A stretch of DNA of 22,359 bases from Alistipes sp. GTDB taxonomy: Bacteria > Bacteroidota > Bacteroidia > Bacteroidales > Rikenellaceae. The stretch lies in contig JAHHQL010000026.1 of NCBI GenBank assembly GCA_020026415.1, positions 1 to 22,359 of the forward strand, in the 5' to 3' direction. Positions 15,185-22,359 of the stretch are shown here, piece after piece. The notes under the pieces are model-generated. The model ran no database searches. It had not been told where the DNA came from and worked only from the letters and a program-made list of their open reading frames with translations. Made by a program: the position numbers and the translations under genes. Position 1 is the stretch's first letter, and each line of letters opens with the position of its first letter.

Positions 15185-15192
15185 TAATTTTG
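15185..15192 (+). promoter_or_regulatory. Predicted -7 box of the oxidoreductase operon
   Basis: TAATTTTG matches TAnnTTTG and ends 17 bp before the ATG at 15210. No clear -33 TTG is at the expected distance, where the hairpin's right arm begins. Confidence 0.68.
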
Positions 15193-15209
15193 TCCGTAAA
15201 TCATTTGCA

Positions 15210-16778
15210 ATGCCTCAGAATATTACACTCCAATTAACGCCCAAGCAGGCCGCTGATCCTAAATATTATACGCAGGCGGCTGCCTCATTGCTCCGTATAG
15301 CGAGGGAGGATGTGGCACTGGTGCGCGTCGTCAAACGCTCGATCGACGCCCGAAAACGTCTGCCGAAAGTCAATCTTACGCTCGAAGTCTATGTCGATCA
15401 GGAACCCGCACCGCAACCGATTCATTTCGATTACCCCGATGTCAGTCATCGTACCGAGGTGGTGGTCGTCGGCTCGGGCCCTGCGGGTATGTTTGCGGCA
15501 TTGCGTCTGATCGAGTTGGGTTTTTGTCCCGTAATTCTGGAGCGCGGACACGATGTCAGTACCCGTAAAAAGGATATTGCTCTCATAAACCGCAATCAGG
15601 AGGTCAATCCCGATTCGAACTACGCCTTCGGTGAGGGCGGTGCGGGTACGTTCTCCGACGGAAAATTGTTCACCCGCTCGAAAAAGCGCGGCGATTACCA
15701 CAAGGCATTGGAGGTATTGGTCTTCCACGGAGCAAATCCCGAAATTCTCTACGAGGCACATCCCCACATCGGCACGGACAAACTGCCCTACATCATGTCG
15801 GCCATGCGCCGTTCGATTTTGGATGCGGGCGGAAAGTTCCTGTTCGAGAAACGAATCACCGACCTTGAACTGAAAGGCGGGCGGATTCGCGGTGTGTGGT
15901 GCGGTGACGAACTGATCGAAGGAGCCGCCGTGGTTCTGGCAACGGGACACTCGGCACGCGATATTTACAAGATGTTGCATCGCCGTGGCATCCGTCTGGA
16001 GGCAAAAGCCTTTGCGATGGGTGTGCGCATCGAGCATCCGCAGGCATTGATCGACCGGATCCAATACCATGCACCCCAACGCGGGGAGTATCTGCCTGCG
16101 GCATCCTACTCGCTCGTAAGTCAGGAGGGCGGTCGCGGTGTGTATTCGTTCTGCATGTGTCCCGGCGGATTCATCGTTCCGGCGATGACCGATCAGGCGC
16201 AGTCGGTCGTAAACGGCATGTCGCCCAGCGGTCGTACATCGCCCTATGCCAATTCGGGTCTGGTGACCGAGGTGCGGTTGTCGGATTTCGAGTACCTGCG
16301 TGAGGAGTGGGGCGAATTGGCGGGATTGAAATTTCAGGAGGAGTTTGAATTGGCGGCGCGCCGTTTCGGTGGCGATCATCAGGTTGCTCCCGCGCAGCGT
16401 GTGGCCGACTTCGTGAAGGGCGTGGATTCAAAGACGCTGCCCGCGACCTCCTATATTCCCGGTGTGGTGCCGTCAAGACTCGATCAGTGGATGCCCGACT
16501 TCATTGCGGGCGGTCTGCGTAGCGGATTACGTACTTTCGATCGGCGCATGCACGGATTTTTGACCAACGATGCCATCGTGGTGGGTGTCGAGTCGCGTAC
16601 TTCGACCCCCGTGCGCATCCCGCGTGATCCCCTCACGTTGCAACACCCCGAAACCGAGGGCTTGTTCCCCACGGGCGAAGGTGCAGGTTATGCGGGAGGT
16701 ATCATCTCGGCGGCTTTGGACGGTGAGCGCATCGCCGAGGCCGTGAAACTCTATGTCGAACATCAGCACTCAAGATAA
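15210..16778 (+). CDS. FAD-dependent dehydrogenase (COG2509-type), substrate unknown
   Basis: A 522-aa flavoprotein. An N-terminal domain of about 75 residues precedes the dinucleotide-binding motif VVVVGSGPAGM (84-94, Gly at 88, 90 and 93). FGEGGAGTFSDGKL, VLATGHSARDIY and, near the C-terminus, GLFPTGEGAGYAGGI complete the pattern of the uncharacterised FAD-dependent dehydrogenases grouped as COG2509. No substrate is known to me, and no CxxC or heme motif suggests one. It is probably cytoplasmic. It starts 17 bp after a -7 box. The glycosyltransferase gene begins 2 bp after its stop, so the two are almost certainly cotranscribed, although no shared pathway is evident. Confidence 0.88.
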   Translation: MPQNITLQLTPKQAADPKYYTQAAASLLRIAREDVALVRVVKRSIDARKRLPKVNLTLEVYVDQEPAPQPIHFDYPDVSHRTEVVVVGSGPAGMFAALRLIELGFCPVILERGHDVSTRKKDIALINRNQEVNPDSNYAFGEGGAGTFSDGKLFTRSKKRGDYHKALEVLVFHGANPEILYEAHPHIGTDKLPYIMSAMRRSILDAGGKFLFEKRITDLELKGGRIRGVWCGDELIEGAAVVLATGHSARDIYKMLHRRGIRLEAKAFAMGVRIEHPQALIDRIQYHAPQRGEYLPAASYSLVSQEGGRGVYSFCMCPGGFIVPAMTDQAQSVVNGMSPSGRTSPYANSGLVTEVRLSDFEYLREEWGELAGLKFQEEFELAARRFGGDHQVAPAQRVADFVKGVDSKTLPATSYIPGVVPSRLDQWMPDFIAGGLRSGLRTFDRRMHGFLTNDAIVVGVESRTSTPVRIPRDPLTLQHPETEGLFPTGEGAGYAGGIISAALDGERIAEAVKLYVEHQHSR

Positions 16779-16780
16779 AA

Positions 16781-17650
16781 ATGGAAAAGATTGCCGTATC
16801 GGTCATTATTCCCGTATATAATGTCGAGCAGTTTCTGCCCGCCTGTCTGGACAGCGTGTTGGGGCAGACGCTGAAAAATATCGAGGTGATTTGTGTCGAT
16901 GACGAAAGTCCCGACCATTCGATCGACGTTTTGAACCGTTATGCCGCCATGGACAGCCGTGTGAAGGTCATCCGTCAGAAAAACAAACGACAGGGCGGTG
17001 CCCGAAACACGGGTTTCCGGGTGGCGCAGGGCGAATATGTCGCTTACATCGATTCGGATGACTGGCTCGACCGCGATTATTTCGAGAAACTTTATGTGGC
17101 GGCCGTGGCTCATGATGCCGATATTGCGTCGGCCAACGTGACCAAAATGCGCAATACGACTTCGCGTCAGCAGATCAATGTGCGGCGGGTTGAGGTTGCC
17201 GAAGCGGTAAATCCCAAATTCCGCCTGTCGAATTGTCCGCCCGTATTCAATACGACCAACAAAATTTATCGCCGTGAGATGTTGCTCCGCATCGGTTTGA
17301 TGTTCCGCGAGCACGTTCAGTTCGAGGATGTCGAGTATTTGACGCATGCCCTGGCCGAGAGCGGTCGTCTGGTGACGGTGCCCGATGTCTATTATTATTA
17401 CCGCGTACACGGAAATTCGACGACCAAAAGTCAGCAGACCTTCCTGAAGCAGTGTCAGAAGTACAAGGCGCATCGCCGTTTTGTGCTGTATGCCGACAAG
17501 CACGGCATCAACATGAACGATCATTTCCGCGATGTGCTTTACCGTGCCTATTCGTGGGGCGGGATCACGTGGCTGTCGATGAAATTCAACGGGCGCAGGC
17601 GTCTGTGGCGTTTGTTGAACATCATCCCCGTTTGGCGTTCGGCACATTAA
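16781..17650 (+). CDS. Family 2 glycosyltransferase
   Basis: A 289-aa GT-A fold glycosyltransferase of family 2. The N-terminus VSVIIPVYNVEQFL (7-20), the nucleotide-binding DDESPD (40-45), the GGARNTG motif (72-78) and the metal-binding DSDDW (91-95, DxD) are all present. A later FEDVEY provides the usual catalytic acid region. It transfers a sugar from a nucleotide-sugar donor to an unknown acceptor, probably lipopolysaccharide or another surface glycan. There is no membrane segment. It follows the FAD dehydrogenase by 2 bp and ends before a terminator. No polysaccharide cluster surrounds it, which makes it an isolated GT2. Confidence 0.92.
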   Translation: MEKIAVSVIIPVYNVEQFLPACLDSVLGQTLKNIEVICVDDESPDHSIDVLNRYAAMDSRVKVIRQKNKRQGGARNTGFRVAQGEYVAYIDSDDWLDRDYFEKLYVAAVAHDADIASANVTKMRNTTSRQQINVRRVEVAEAVNPKFRLSNCPPVFNTTNKIYRREMLLRIGLMFREHVQFEDVEYLTHALAESGRLVTVPDVYYYYRVHGNSTTKSQQTFLKQCQKYKAHRRFVLYADKHGINMNDHFRDVLYRAYSWGGITWLSMKFNGRRRLWRLLNIIPVWRSAH

Positions 17651-17670
17651 TTTTTTCGGAAAAAAACATA

Positions 17671-17708
17671 AAAAGAGGCAATCCCATTCAAGGTTGCCTC
17701 TTTTTTTT
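17671..17708 (+). terminator. Intrinsic terminator after the glycosyltransferase
   Basis: AAAAGAGGCAA (17671-17681) pairs with TTGCCTCTTTT (17694-17704), and the T-run continues to 17708. It follows the GT2 stop by 20 bp. Confidence 0.9.
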
Positions 17709-17714
17709 GCGGAT

Positions 17715-17750
17715 AAAAAAAGGCGGAATCCGAAGATCCCGCCTCTTTTT
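17715..17750 (-). terminator. Intrinsic terminator after eno
   Basis: AGGCGGAATC (17721-17730) pairs with GATCCCGCCT (17735-17744) with one mismatch and a CGAA tetraloop (TTCG on the minus strand). Six T follow on the minus strand. It lies 18 bp past the eno stop, back to back with the plus-strand terminator at 17671. Confidence 0.9.
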
Positions 17751-17767
17751 CTCAGGTACGACGCAAA

Positions 17768-19057
17768 TTATTTGCGATATACTTTCTGGTAGCCGTAAAT
17801 TGCCTCGTCGCCCAACTCCTCCTCGATACGGAGCAACTGGTTGTATTTGGCCATACGGTCCGAACGCGACATCGAACCCGTCTTGATCTGACCGGAGTTG
17901 GTGGCAACGGCGATGTCGGCAATGGTCGAATCCTCCGTCTCACCCGAACGGTGCGAAGTCACGGTCGTGAAGCCTGCTCGGTGAGCCATCTCGATGGCAT
18001 TCAGCGTTTCGGTCAGCGTACCGATCTGGTTTACCTTGATCAGAATCGAGTTCGAGCAACCGAGTTCGATACCCTTTCTCAAGAAATCGACATTCGTTAC
18101 GAACAAGTCGTCACCAACGAGTTGGATCTTGTCGCCCAATTCCTTGGTAAGCAACTGCCAACCGTCCCAGTCGTTCTCCGACATACCGTCCTCGATCGAA
18201 TCGATCATCGGGTATTTGGCAACGAGTTCCTTCAGGTAAGCAACCTGCTCGGCCGAGTTGCGTTTTGCACCCTTCTCGCCCTCGAACTTGGTGTAGTCGT
18301 AAATGCCGTCGGCGTAGAACTCCGAAGCGGCGCAGTCCATGGCGATGCGTACGTCCTTACCCGGCTCGTAACCTGCCGATTTGATGGCCTCGATAATCGA
18401 CTCGATGGCATCCTCCGTACCGTTGAGTGCGGGAGCAAAACCACCCTCGTCACCTACGGCCGTCGAAAGACCTCTGTTGTGGAGTACCTTCTTCAGGTTG
18501 TGGAACACCTCGGCACCCATACGCAGACCCTCGTGGAACGAAGGAGCACCTACGGGACGGATCATGAACTCCTGAAATGCGATCGGGGCATCCGAGTGCG
18601 AACCGCCGTTGATGATGTTCATCATGGGAACGGGCAGCGTCTTGGCATTCGTACCGCCGATGTAACGGTACAGAGGCATGCCGAGCAGGTCGGCTGCCGT
18701 GCGGGCTGCGGCCAGCGATACGCCGAGGATGGCATTCGCACCGAGTTTCGACTTGGTGGGGGTGCCGTCCAATTCGAGCATCGTCTTGTCGATGCCGACC
18801 TGATCGGTCACATTCATGCCGATGACGGCAGGGGCAATCACCTCATTGACATTCTTCACGGCGTTCAATACACCCTTGCCGAGGAAACGCTTCTTGTCGC
18901 CGTCGCGCAACTCCAGAGCTTCGTTCTCTCCGGTCGATGCACCGCTCGGAACGGCTGCACGGCCAAATGCGCCCGATGCGGTGCGCATTTCTACTTCGAT
19001 GGTCGGATTACCTCTTGAGTCGAGGATTTCTCTTGCGTGGATTTCTACGATCTGCAT
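17768..19057 (-). CDS. eno: Enolase (phosphopyruvate hydratase)
   Basis: Enolase interconverts 2-phosphoglycerate and phosphoenolpyruvate in glycolysis. The 429-aa protein has the normal length. It contains PSGASTGE (37-44, the mobile loop) and GDEGGFAP (202-209, general acid). The metal ligands are D241, E289 and D316, and the signature ILIKVNQIGTLTET (338-351) carries the catalytic base K341. The C-terminus is complete (YGYQKVYRK). No catalytic residue is missing. It is probably monocistronic, with its own terminator and one or two TAnnTTTG boxes in a long AT-rich upstream region. Confidence 0.98.
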   Translation of the reverse strand: MQIVEIHAREILDSRGNPTIEVEMRTASGAFGRAAVPSGASTGENEALELRDGDKKRFLGKGVLNAVKNVNEVIAPAVIGMNVTDQVGIDKTMLELDGTPTKSKLGANAILGVSLAAARTAADLLGMPLYRYIGGTNAKTLPVPMMNIINGGSHSDAPIAFQEFMIRPVGAPSFHEGLRMGAEVFHNLKKVLHNRGLSTAVGDEGGFAPALNGTEDAIESIIEAIKSAGYEPGKDVRIAMDCAASEFYADGIYDYTKFEGEKGAKRNSAEQVAYLKELVAKYPMIDSIEDGMSENDWDGWQLLTKELGDKIQLVGDDLFVTNVDFLRKGIELGCSNSILIKVNQIGTLTETLNAIEMAHRAGFTTVTSHRSGETEDSTIADIAVATNSGQIKTGSMSRSDRMAKYNQLLRIEEELGDEAIYGYQKVYRK

Positions 19058-19139
19058 AATTGATAATGTTTTTGGTTATTAGATATTATTATAGGCGTGT
19101 TTGTGTGACCGGTCGGGGGTTCCCCGATTCCCGATGTGG

Positions 19140-19258
19140 CAAAATTATGAAAATTTTGTCATATTTTTTAATATTTTTAAATATTTTTTTTATCGGTTTT
19201 TTTGATACCGCTGTCATTTTAACACAAAATTATCAATATAAATAACGGTTAATTCAAA
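19140..19258 (-). promoter_or_regulatory. Two candidate eno promoters
   Basis: Two minus-strand TAATTTTG boxes lie upstream of eno: 19140-19147 (leader about 80 nt) and 19225-19232. The second has a -33 TTTG (19255-19258) 22 bp away. The intervening DNA is very AT-rich. Confidence 0.65.
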
Positions 19259-19266
19259 CAATATAT

Positions 19267-19274
19267 TATCTTTG
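19267..19274 (+). promoter_or_regulatory. Predicted antiporter -7 box
   Basis: TATCTTTG matches TAnnTTTG and ends 41 bp before the antiporter ATG. No clear -33 TTG is visible. It diverges from the distal eno promoter. Confidence 0.68.
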
Positions 19275-19315
19275 TTGTGGTATAATCATAAACTTAAAAC
19301 ATATAAATTTTATTA

Positions 19316-20497
19316 ATGCGAAAAGTTCTCTCCTTCTCCCTATGTCTGATGATCGGTCTGGTCATCTCTCAATTTCTTCCCGTATGGTTTGGCAGCGATT
19401 ATGCCGAGTCGCATATCAAGTTCGGTGTGGACAGTTTGCTGTATGTCTGCCTTGCCTTCATCATGATCAATGTCGGCCGTGATTTCGAGATCGACAAAAC
19501 CCGTTGGCGTTCTTATGCCACCGATTATTTCATCGCAATGGCAACTGCTGCCATGCCGTGGCTTCTGATCGCCTGTTATTATGTCTTTGTCCTGCTCCCT
19601 TCGAACTATTGGGGTGATCTCGAAGCGTGGAAGGAGAATCTGCTCTTGAGCCGTTTCGCCGCGCCGACTTCGGCCGGTATCCTCTTCACGATGCTCGCCG
19701 CCATGCACCTGAGCAAGAGTTGGATCTACCGCAAGATTCAGGTGCTGGCCATCTTCGACGACCTCGACACCATTCTTCTGATGATCCCTTTGCAAATGCT
19801 CATGATCGGCATGAAGTGGCAGATGGGTGTCATCATTGCCTTTGTCACCATTGCGCTTGTGGCGGGATGGAAGTATCAGAATACATGGAAAGTGCGGCAG
19901 GACTGGAAAATGATCATGTTCTTTGCCGTACTTGTCGTTTTCTTTACGCAGGGTATCTATCTGGTAACCGAATACTTCCTGACGCACGAAGGTGTGGTGC
20001 ACATTGAGGTGCTGTTGCCCGCATTTATCCTCGGTGTGTTGATGAAAACCAAATTTGTGGATAATCCGATCGAGGAACGTATTTCGACGGGTGTGTCGCT
20101 GCTTTTCATGTTGTTGGTCGGTATGAGCATGCCGCAATTCATCGGTGAGGATCTGTCGGCTGCCGCTTCGGGCGGTATGGTCGTCAGCAAACAACCCATG
20201 TTGCCGTGGGGTACGATTGCCTTCCATGTGGTGATCGTCTCGCTGTTGTCGAACTTCGGTAAGTTGTTGCCCGTATGTTTCTACCACAACCACACCCTGC
20301 GTGAGCGTCTGGCTTTGTCGGTGGGTATGTTTACCCGTGGTGAGGTCGGTGCCGGTGTGATCTTCATCGCCATGAGTTACAAGTTGGGCGGCCCCGTGTT
20401 GCTGATTTCTATCCTGACGCTGGTCTTGAACCTGATCCTCACGATGGGATTTGTCCTGTGGGTGAAGTGGCTTGCCAAAGGTTGTCCGCAGGAGTAA
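19316..20497 (+). CDS. Cation:proton antiporter (CPA2-like)
   Basis: A 393-aa integral membrane protein with about 11-12 hydrophobic segments and very short loops. The APTSAG stretch (116-121) and IFDDLDT (146-152), with the paired acidic residues D148 and D149 in a membrane segment, resemble the ion-binding centres of CPA2/NhaA-type sodium or potassium/proton antiporters. There is no C-terminal TrkA-N or regulatory domain, so it is the minimal transporter. The likely role is pH and sodium homeostasis at the inner membrane; the ion cannot be read from sequence. It has its own promoter box and terminator. Nothing in its neighbours points to a special function. Confidence 0.85.
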   Translation: MRKVLSFSLCLMIGLVISQFLPVWFGSDYAESHIKFGVDSLLYVCLAFIMINVGRDFEIDKTRWRSYATDYFIAMATAAMPWLLIACYYVFVLLPSNYWGDLEAWKENLLLSRFAAPTSAGILFTMLAAMHLSKSWIYRKIQVLAIFDDLDTILLMIPLQMLMIGMKWQMGVIIAFVTIALVAGWKYQNTWKVRQDWKMIMFFAVLVVFFTQGIYLVTEYFLTHEGVVHIEVLLPAFILGVLMKTKFVDNPIEERISTGVSLLFMLLVGMSMPQFIGEDLSAAASGGMVVSKQPMLPWGTIAFHVVIVSLLSNFGKLLPVCFYHNHTLRERLALSVGMFTRGEVGAGVIFIAMSYKLGGPVLLISILTLVLNLILTMGFVLWVKWLAKGCPQE

Positions 20498-20520
20498 TTC
20501 CTTCGGAAGCATAATTATGG

Positions 20521-20548
20521 GAGCGGTCTTTCAGGCCGCTCTTTTTTT
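20521..20548 (+). terminator. Intrinsic terminator after the antiporter
   Basis: GAGCGG (20521-20526) pairs with CCGCTC (20536-20541) around a 9-nt loop and is followed by seven T (20542-20548). Confidence 0.88.
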
Positions 20549-20770
20549 GTACAGTGCAGGTCGGCGACTATTTGTTTTGCACGACAAGAGAAGGGGAATT
20601 TGTGCGGGGAGACGGAATATGGAGGACAGACGTGTCGATTGGCGGTGTCTGAACTGGATTTTAAGGACGGATAGGGAGTAAAAGGTGTTTGCCCGCAGAA
20701 TGGGCGAAGTCGGTTTGACTGGCGGATCTGTTCGCTGGAGAGGAACGGATGCTCCGACTCCCGAAAAAGC

Positions 20771-20803
20771 AAAACCCTCGTCAGATATTCTAACGAGGGT
20801 TTT
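20771..20803 (-). terminator. Terminator after tRNA-Leu(CAG)
   Basis: AAAACCCTCGT (20771-20781) pairs perfectly with ACGAGGGTTTT (20793-20803) around an 11-nt loop. It begins 3 bp after the tRNA 3' end on the minus strand and is symmetric enough to work both ways. Confidence 0.85.
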
Positions 20804-20806
20804 CGG

Positions 20807-20888
20807 TGCCCAGGACAGGAATCGAACCTGCATGTCTTGCGACACACGCACCTGAAACGTGCGCGTCTACCTATTTCGCCACCTGGGC
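20807..20888 (-). tRNA. tRNA-Leu (anticodon CAG)
   Basis: A minus-strand class II tRNA. The acceptor GCCCAGG pairs with CCTGGGC, and the discriminator is A73 (20807). The anticodon stem CACGT pairs with GCGTG around the loop TTCAGGT, placing CAG at 34-36 (complement at 20852-20854). The long variable arm is TGTCGCAAGACA and the T-arm is CAGGTTCGATTCCTG. Only CC, not CCA, follows in the genome, so the terminal A would be added after transcription. Confidence 0.95.
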
Positions 20889-20903
20889 TTTGGTTTTGCG
20901 TGA

Positions 20904-20935
20904 CAAAAGTAATATCAAAATTCGGAATCTGCAAA
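20904..20935 (-). promoter_or_regulatory. tRNA-Leu(CAG) promoter
   Basis: On the minus strand a -33 TTTG (20932-20935) and a -7 TACTTTTG (20904-20911) are 20 bp apart. This resembles the promoter of the other leucine tRNA. It lies between lspA and the tRNA, so the tRNA need not depend on lspA transcription. Confidence 0.78.
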
Positions 20936-20952
20936 TCTTTTTTACGTTTTTT

Positions 20953-21570
20953 TTAACGCATGAAGAATTTGCTTTGGAATAAAATCAGGTAAACGGCTGC
21001 AACAGAAATATATGCGTCTGCCAAATTAAAAATTGCTCCGAAAAAATAATTATTGCGATCGACCAGAAAACTGAGGAAATCGGGGATTCCGTTCCATTGG
21101 AACAGCGGGAAATAAAACATATCCACGACCTTTCCCATCATAAATCCGGCATATCCGTCGCCCAAATGCGCCACTTCCATCGGGGTTGATTGTGAAAAGA
21201 TCAATCCGTAGAAAGCACTGTCGATGATGTTGCCGACCGCACCGGCCATGATCAACGCCAAGCCGATCAGAACACCCTTCGGGGTTTTCTCCTTGGCTTT
21301 GCAGCACAGGTGGTAGATCATGTAGCCGATACCCGCGGACATCGCCAGTCGGAATATACCCAAAATCAATTTACCCCAATCGAAGCCGTCGCCCGAAGGA
21401 ATCTGCATGCCGAAGGCGGCACCGTTGTTCTCGATGAAGCGCAGCTGAAACCAGTTGTCGCAAACAACGATGGATTCGTTGAGTGCAAGGTGGGTCTTGA
21501 TCCAGATTTTGAGGATCTGATCTGCCAAAATAAGCAGTATGATGAAGATGGTAATTTTCTTGATGCTCAT
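20953..21570 (-). CDS. lspA: Lipoprotein signal peptidase (signal peptidase II)
   Basis: An inner-membrane aspartyl protease that cleaves prolipoprotein signal peptides next to the lipidated Cys. The 205-aa protein has four hydrophobic segments. It carries the catalytic motifs VGNIIDS (112-118, D117) and FNLADAYI (181-188, D185), plus the conserved FIENNGAAFGM (45-55). The usual motif is GNxxDR; here the Arg is Ser, which occurs in Bacteroidota as far as I know. It is longer than the E. coli enzyme (164 aa) because of an insertion between the catalytic motifs. The start is the ATG at 21570; an in-frame start 24 codons upstream would cross the promoter box. Several lipoproteins in this window would be its substrates. 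No terminator follows; the tRNA promoter lies just downstream. Confidence 0.95.
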   Translation of the reverse strand: MSIKKITIFIILLILADQILKIWIKTHLALNESIVVCDNWFQLRFIENNGAAFGMQIPSGDGFDWGKLILGIFRLAMSAGIGYMIYHLCCKAKEKTPKGVLIGLALIMAGAVGNIIDSAFYGLIFSQSTPMEVAHLGDGYAGFMMGKVVDMFYFPLFQWNGIPDFLSFLVDRNNYFFGAIFNLADAYISVAAVYLILFQSKFFMR

Positions 21571-21590
21571 ATTTATCCGATTTATAGGGA

Positions 21591-21598
21591 CAAATGTA
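21591..21598 (-). promoter_or_regulatory. Predicted lspA -7 box
   Basis: On the minus strand this reads TACATTTG, matching TAnnTTTG, 20 bp before the lspA ATG. No -33 TTG is visible at the usual distance. Confidence 0.65.
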
Positions 21599-21599
21599 A

Positions 21600-22359
21600 T
21601 AAAAAATCCGATTCGATTCGGGGAAAACGGGCAAATATCCATCTGTGGGGGATCGGAGACGGCAGAAAAATGGGGTGGAGCGGGATTTTTGAATCAAGAA
21701 GACGGAATTTTCGGGACGGGAACGGTGGATTCCGGGGCAGAGTTTTCGGATCTTTGAATCGGAATCGGGGAAAATAAAAGGTCGTTTGAAAAATTTCAGT
21801 GTGAATTTCGGGGAAAATGGCGTTGTGAAATCCGATTTTCGGGAGGAATGTAGCGAAAAAGTAGGGGTAATGGCGGCTTTTTCTTAAGAGCGATCGCCGA
21901 TTCCCGACTCCGATTTCGGGATTTTTGTCGGGGAATGCACTCTTTTCCGAGGACATTTTGCGGAAAAACGAGACCTCGGATCCTTAAAATGGAGATGCCC
22001 TGCAAGAATTTTGCCCTCGAAACCGACTTTTTTGCCTTGCGGATCGGAATTTTTTCGGGCAATTTACCACTGTTTTAAACGACCTCGGCAATTTTTTTAC
22101 CCGTTTTTCGGGGGTGCTGTCGCCCGCTTTTTCCGATTTCCGAGGATTGGATCACGGCTTTTTACCCGCGAAAGCACGTTTTTTTGCGGAGCCTCAAAAC
22201 GCCCTCTGAGGCCTTGTTTCGGGTATTCGGACGCATACCTATATATTATAAGGCGAAACGTATCCCCGTCGCAATCCCCGTCTGGAGTACTCTGAAAATA
22301 GTTGTTTTTGTAAGATGGTGACTGATAATGCGATACAGAAAGTCGCTTAAAATATTTTA
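21600..22359. other. 760-bp region without a convincing gene
   Basis: Open frames here are short, low-complexity and without recognisable domains. The word TCCGATTTTCGGG and close variants recur (near 21607, 21831, 21909 and 22132). An imperfect hairpin lies at 21900-21936, a CCCG/CGGG stem near 22100, and an AT-box at 22234-22252. The left part is G-rich (21661-21720 has 24 G and 6 C); by 22081-22140 the bias is gone (14 G, 17 C). I see no promoter pair or RNA gene. The last 60 bp could be the leader of a gene beyond the window. Confidence 0.6.

Noticed and set aside
19060..19245. 61-codon hydrophobic frame upstream of the antiporter
   Set aside because: It lies in very AT-rich promoter DNA overlapping both candidate eno promoters. 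Its hydrophobicity follows from T-rich codons.
20807..20888. Reading this tRNA as Glu(TTC)
   Set aside because: Shifting the anticodon stem by one base gives TTC, but the long variable arm and the match to the known Leu(CAG) anticodon arm support leucine.
21571..21642. 24-codon N-terminal extension of lspA
   Set aside because: It crosses the TACATTTG box, and the downstream ATG is followed directly by the first membrane segment as expected for LspA.
22011..22295. 94-codon plus-strand frame at the right end
   Set aside because: It is Phe/Arg-rich with no domain, spans repeated G/C words, and lacks a TAnnTTTG box upstream.
1..22359. CRISPR array, insertion sequence or prophage
   Set aside because: I looked for regularly spaced direct repeats, transposase motifs and terminal inverted repeats flanked by target duplications, and found none. 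The only notable direct repeat is inside the tandem thioredoxin gene.

Overview
The window reads as a chromosomal segment of a gut-type Bacteroidota, probably Bacteroidales and perhaps Alistipes-like. The phylum call rests on repeated TAnnTTTG -7 boxes, several with TTG/TTTG 19-22 bp upstream, instead of sigma70 boxes. It also rests on AT-rich leaders without clear Shine-Dalgarno sites and on Bacteroidota-restricted families (DUF6029, DUF4837, DUF4465). The genus is inferred only from the fairly high GC of the coding DNA and the gene mix. I see no rRNA, transposase, phage gene or CRISPR array, so this is core chromosome with some lineage-specific loci.

Layout. (1) 1-3372, minus: nadB then prfC, with hairpins between them and a terminator after prfC. 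(2) 3395-4681: overlapping divergent promoters, then queA. (3) 4712-7965, plus: a three-gene unit with its own promoter and terminator. It encodes a secreted TlpA-like thioredoxin, a DUF6029 beta-barrel and a lipoprotein with two nearly identical thioredoxin domains. (4) 7966-8320: G-rich DNA with no gene. (5) 8320-9706, minus: efp and a polysaccharide deacetylase. (6) 9717-12255, plus: a DUF4837 lipoprotein and a cardiolipin synthase. (7) 12308-14603, plus: promoter, cobalamin riboswitch, about 385 nt of further leader, and a DUF4465 (BtuH-like) surface lipoprotein. (8) 14604-15112: gene-free G-rich DNA, a terminator and tRNA-Leu(TAG) on minus. (9) 15185-17708, plus: an FAD-dependent dehydrogenase and a GT2 glycosyltransferase 2 bp apart. 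(10) 17715-19258, minus: enolase. (11) 19267-20548, plus: a cation:proton antiporter. (12) 20771-21598, minus: tRNA-Leu(CAG) and lspA, preceded by a short G-rich gap (20549-20770) with no gene. (13) 21600-22359: no convincing gene.

Two loci stand out. The thiol-redox unit pairs two thioredoxin-fold proteins with a barrel whose only two cysteines lie in the loop before its last strand, which suggests disulfide exchange at the outer membrane. The riboswitch locus links B12 sensing to a single DUF4465 lipoprotein through an unusually long leader with a terminator-shaped hairpin just before the start codon. The remaining genes are housekeeping: NAD and queuosine synthesis, translation factors, enolase, cardiolipin synthesis, lipoprotein signal peptidase and two leucine tRNAs.
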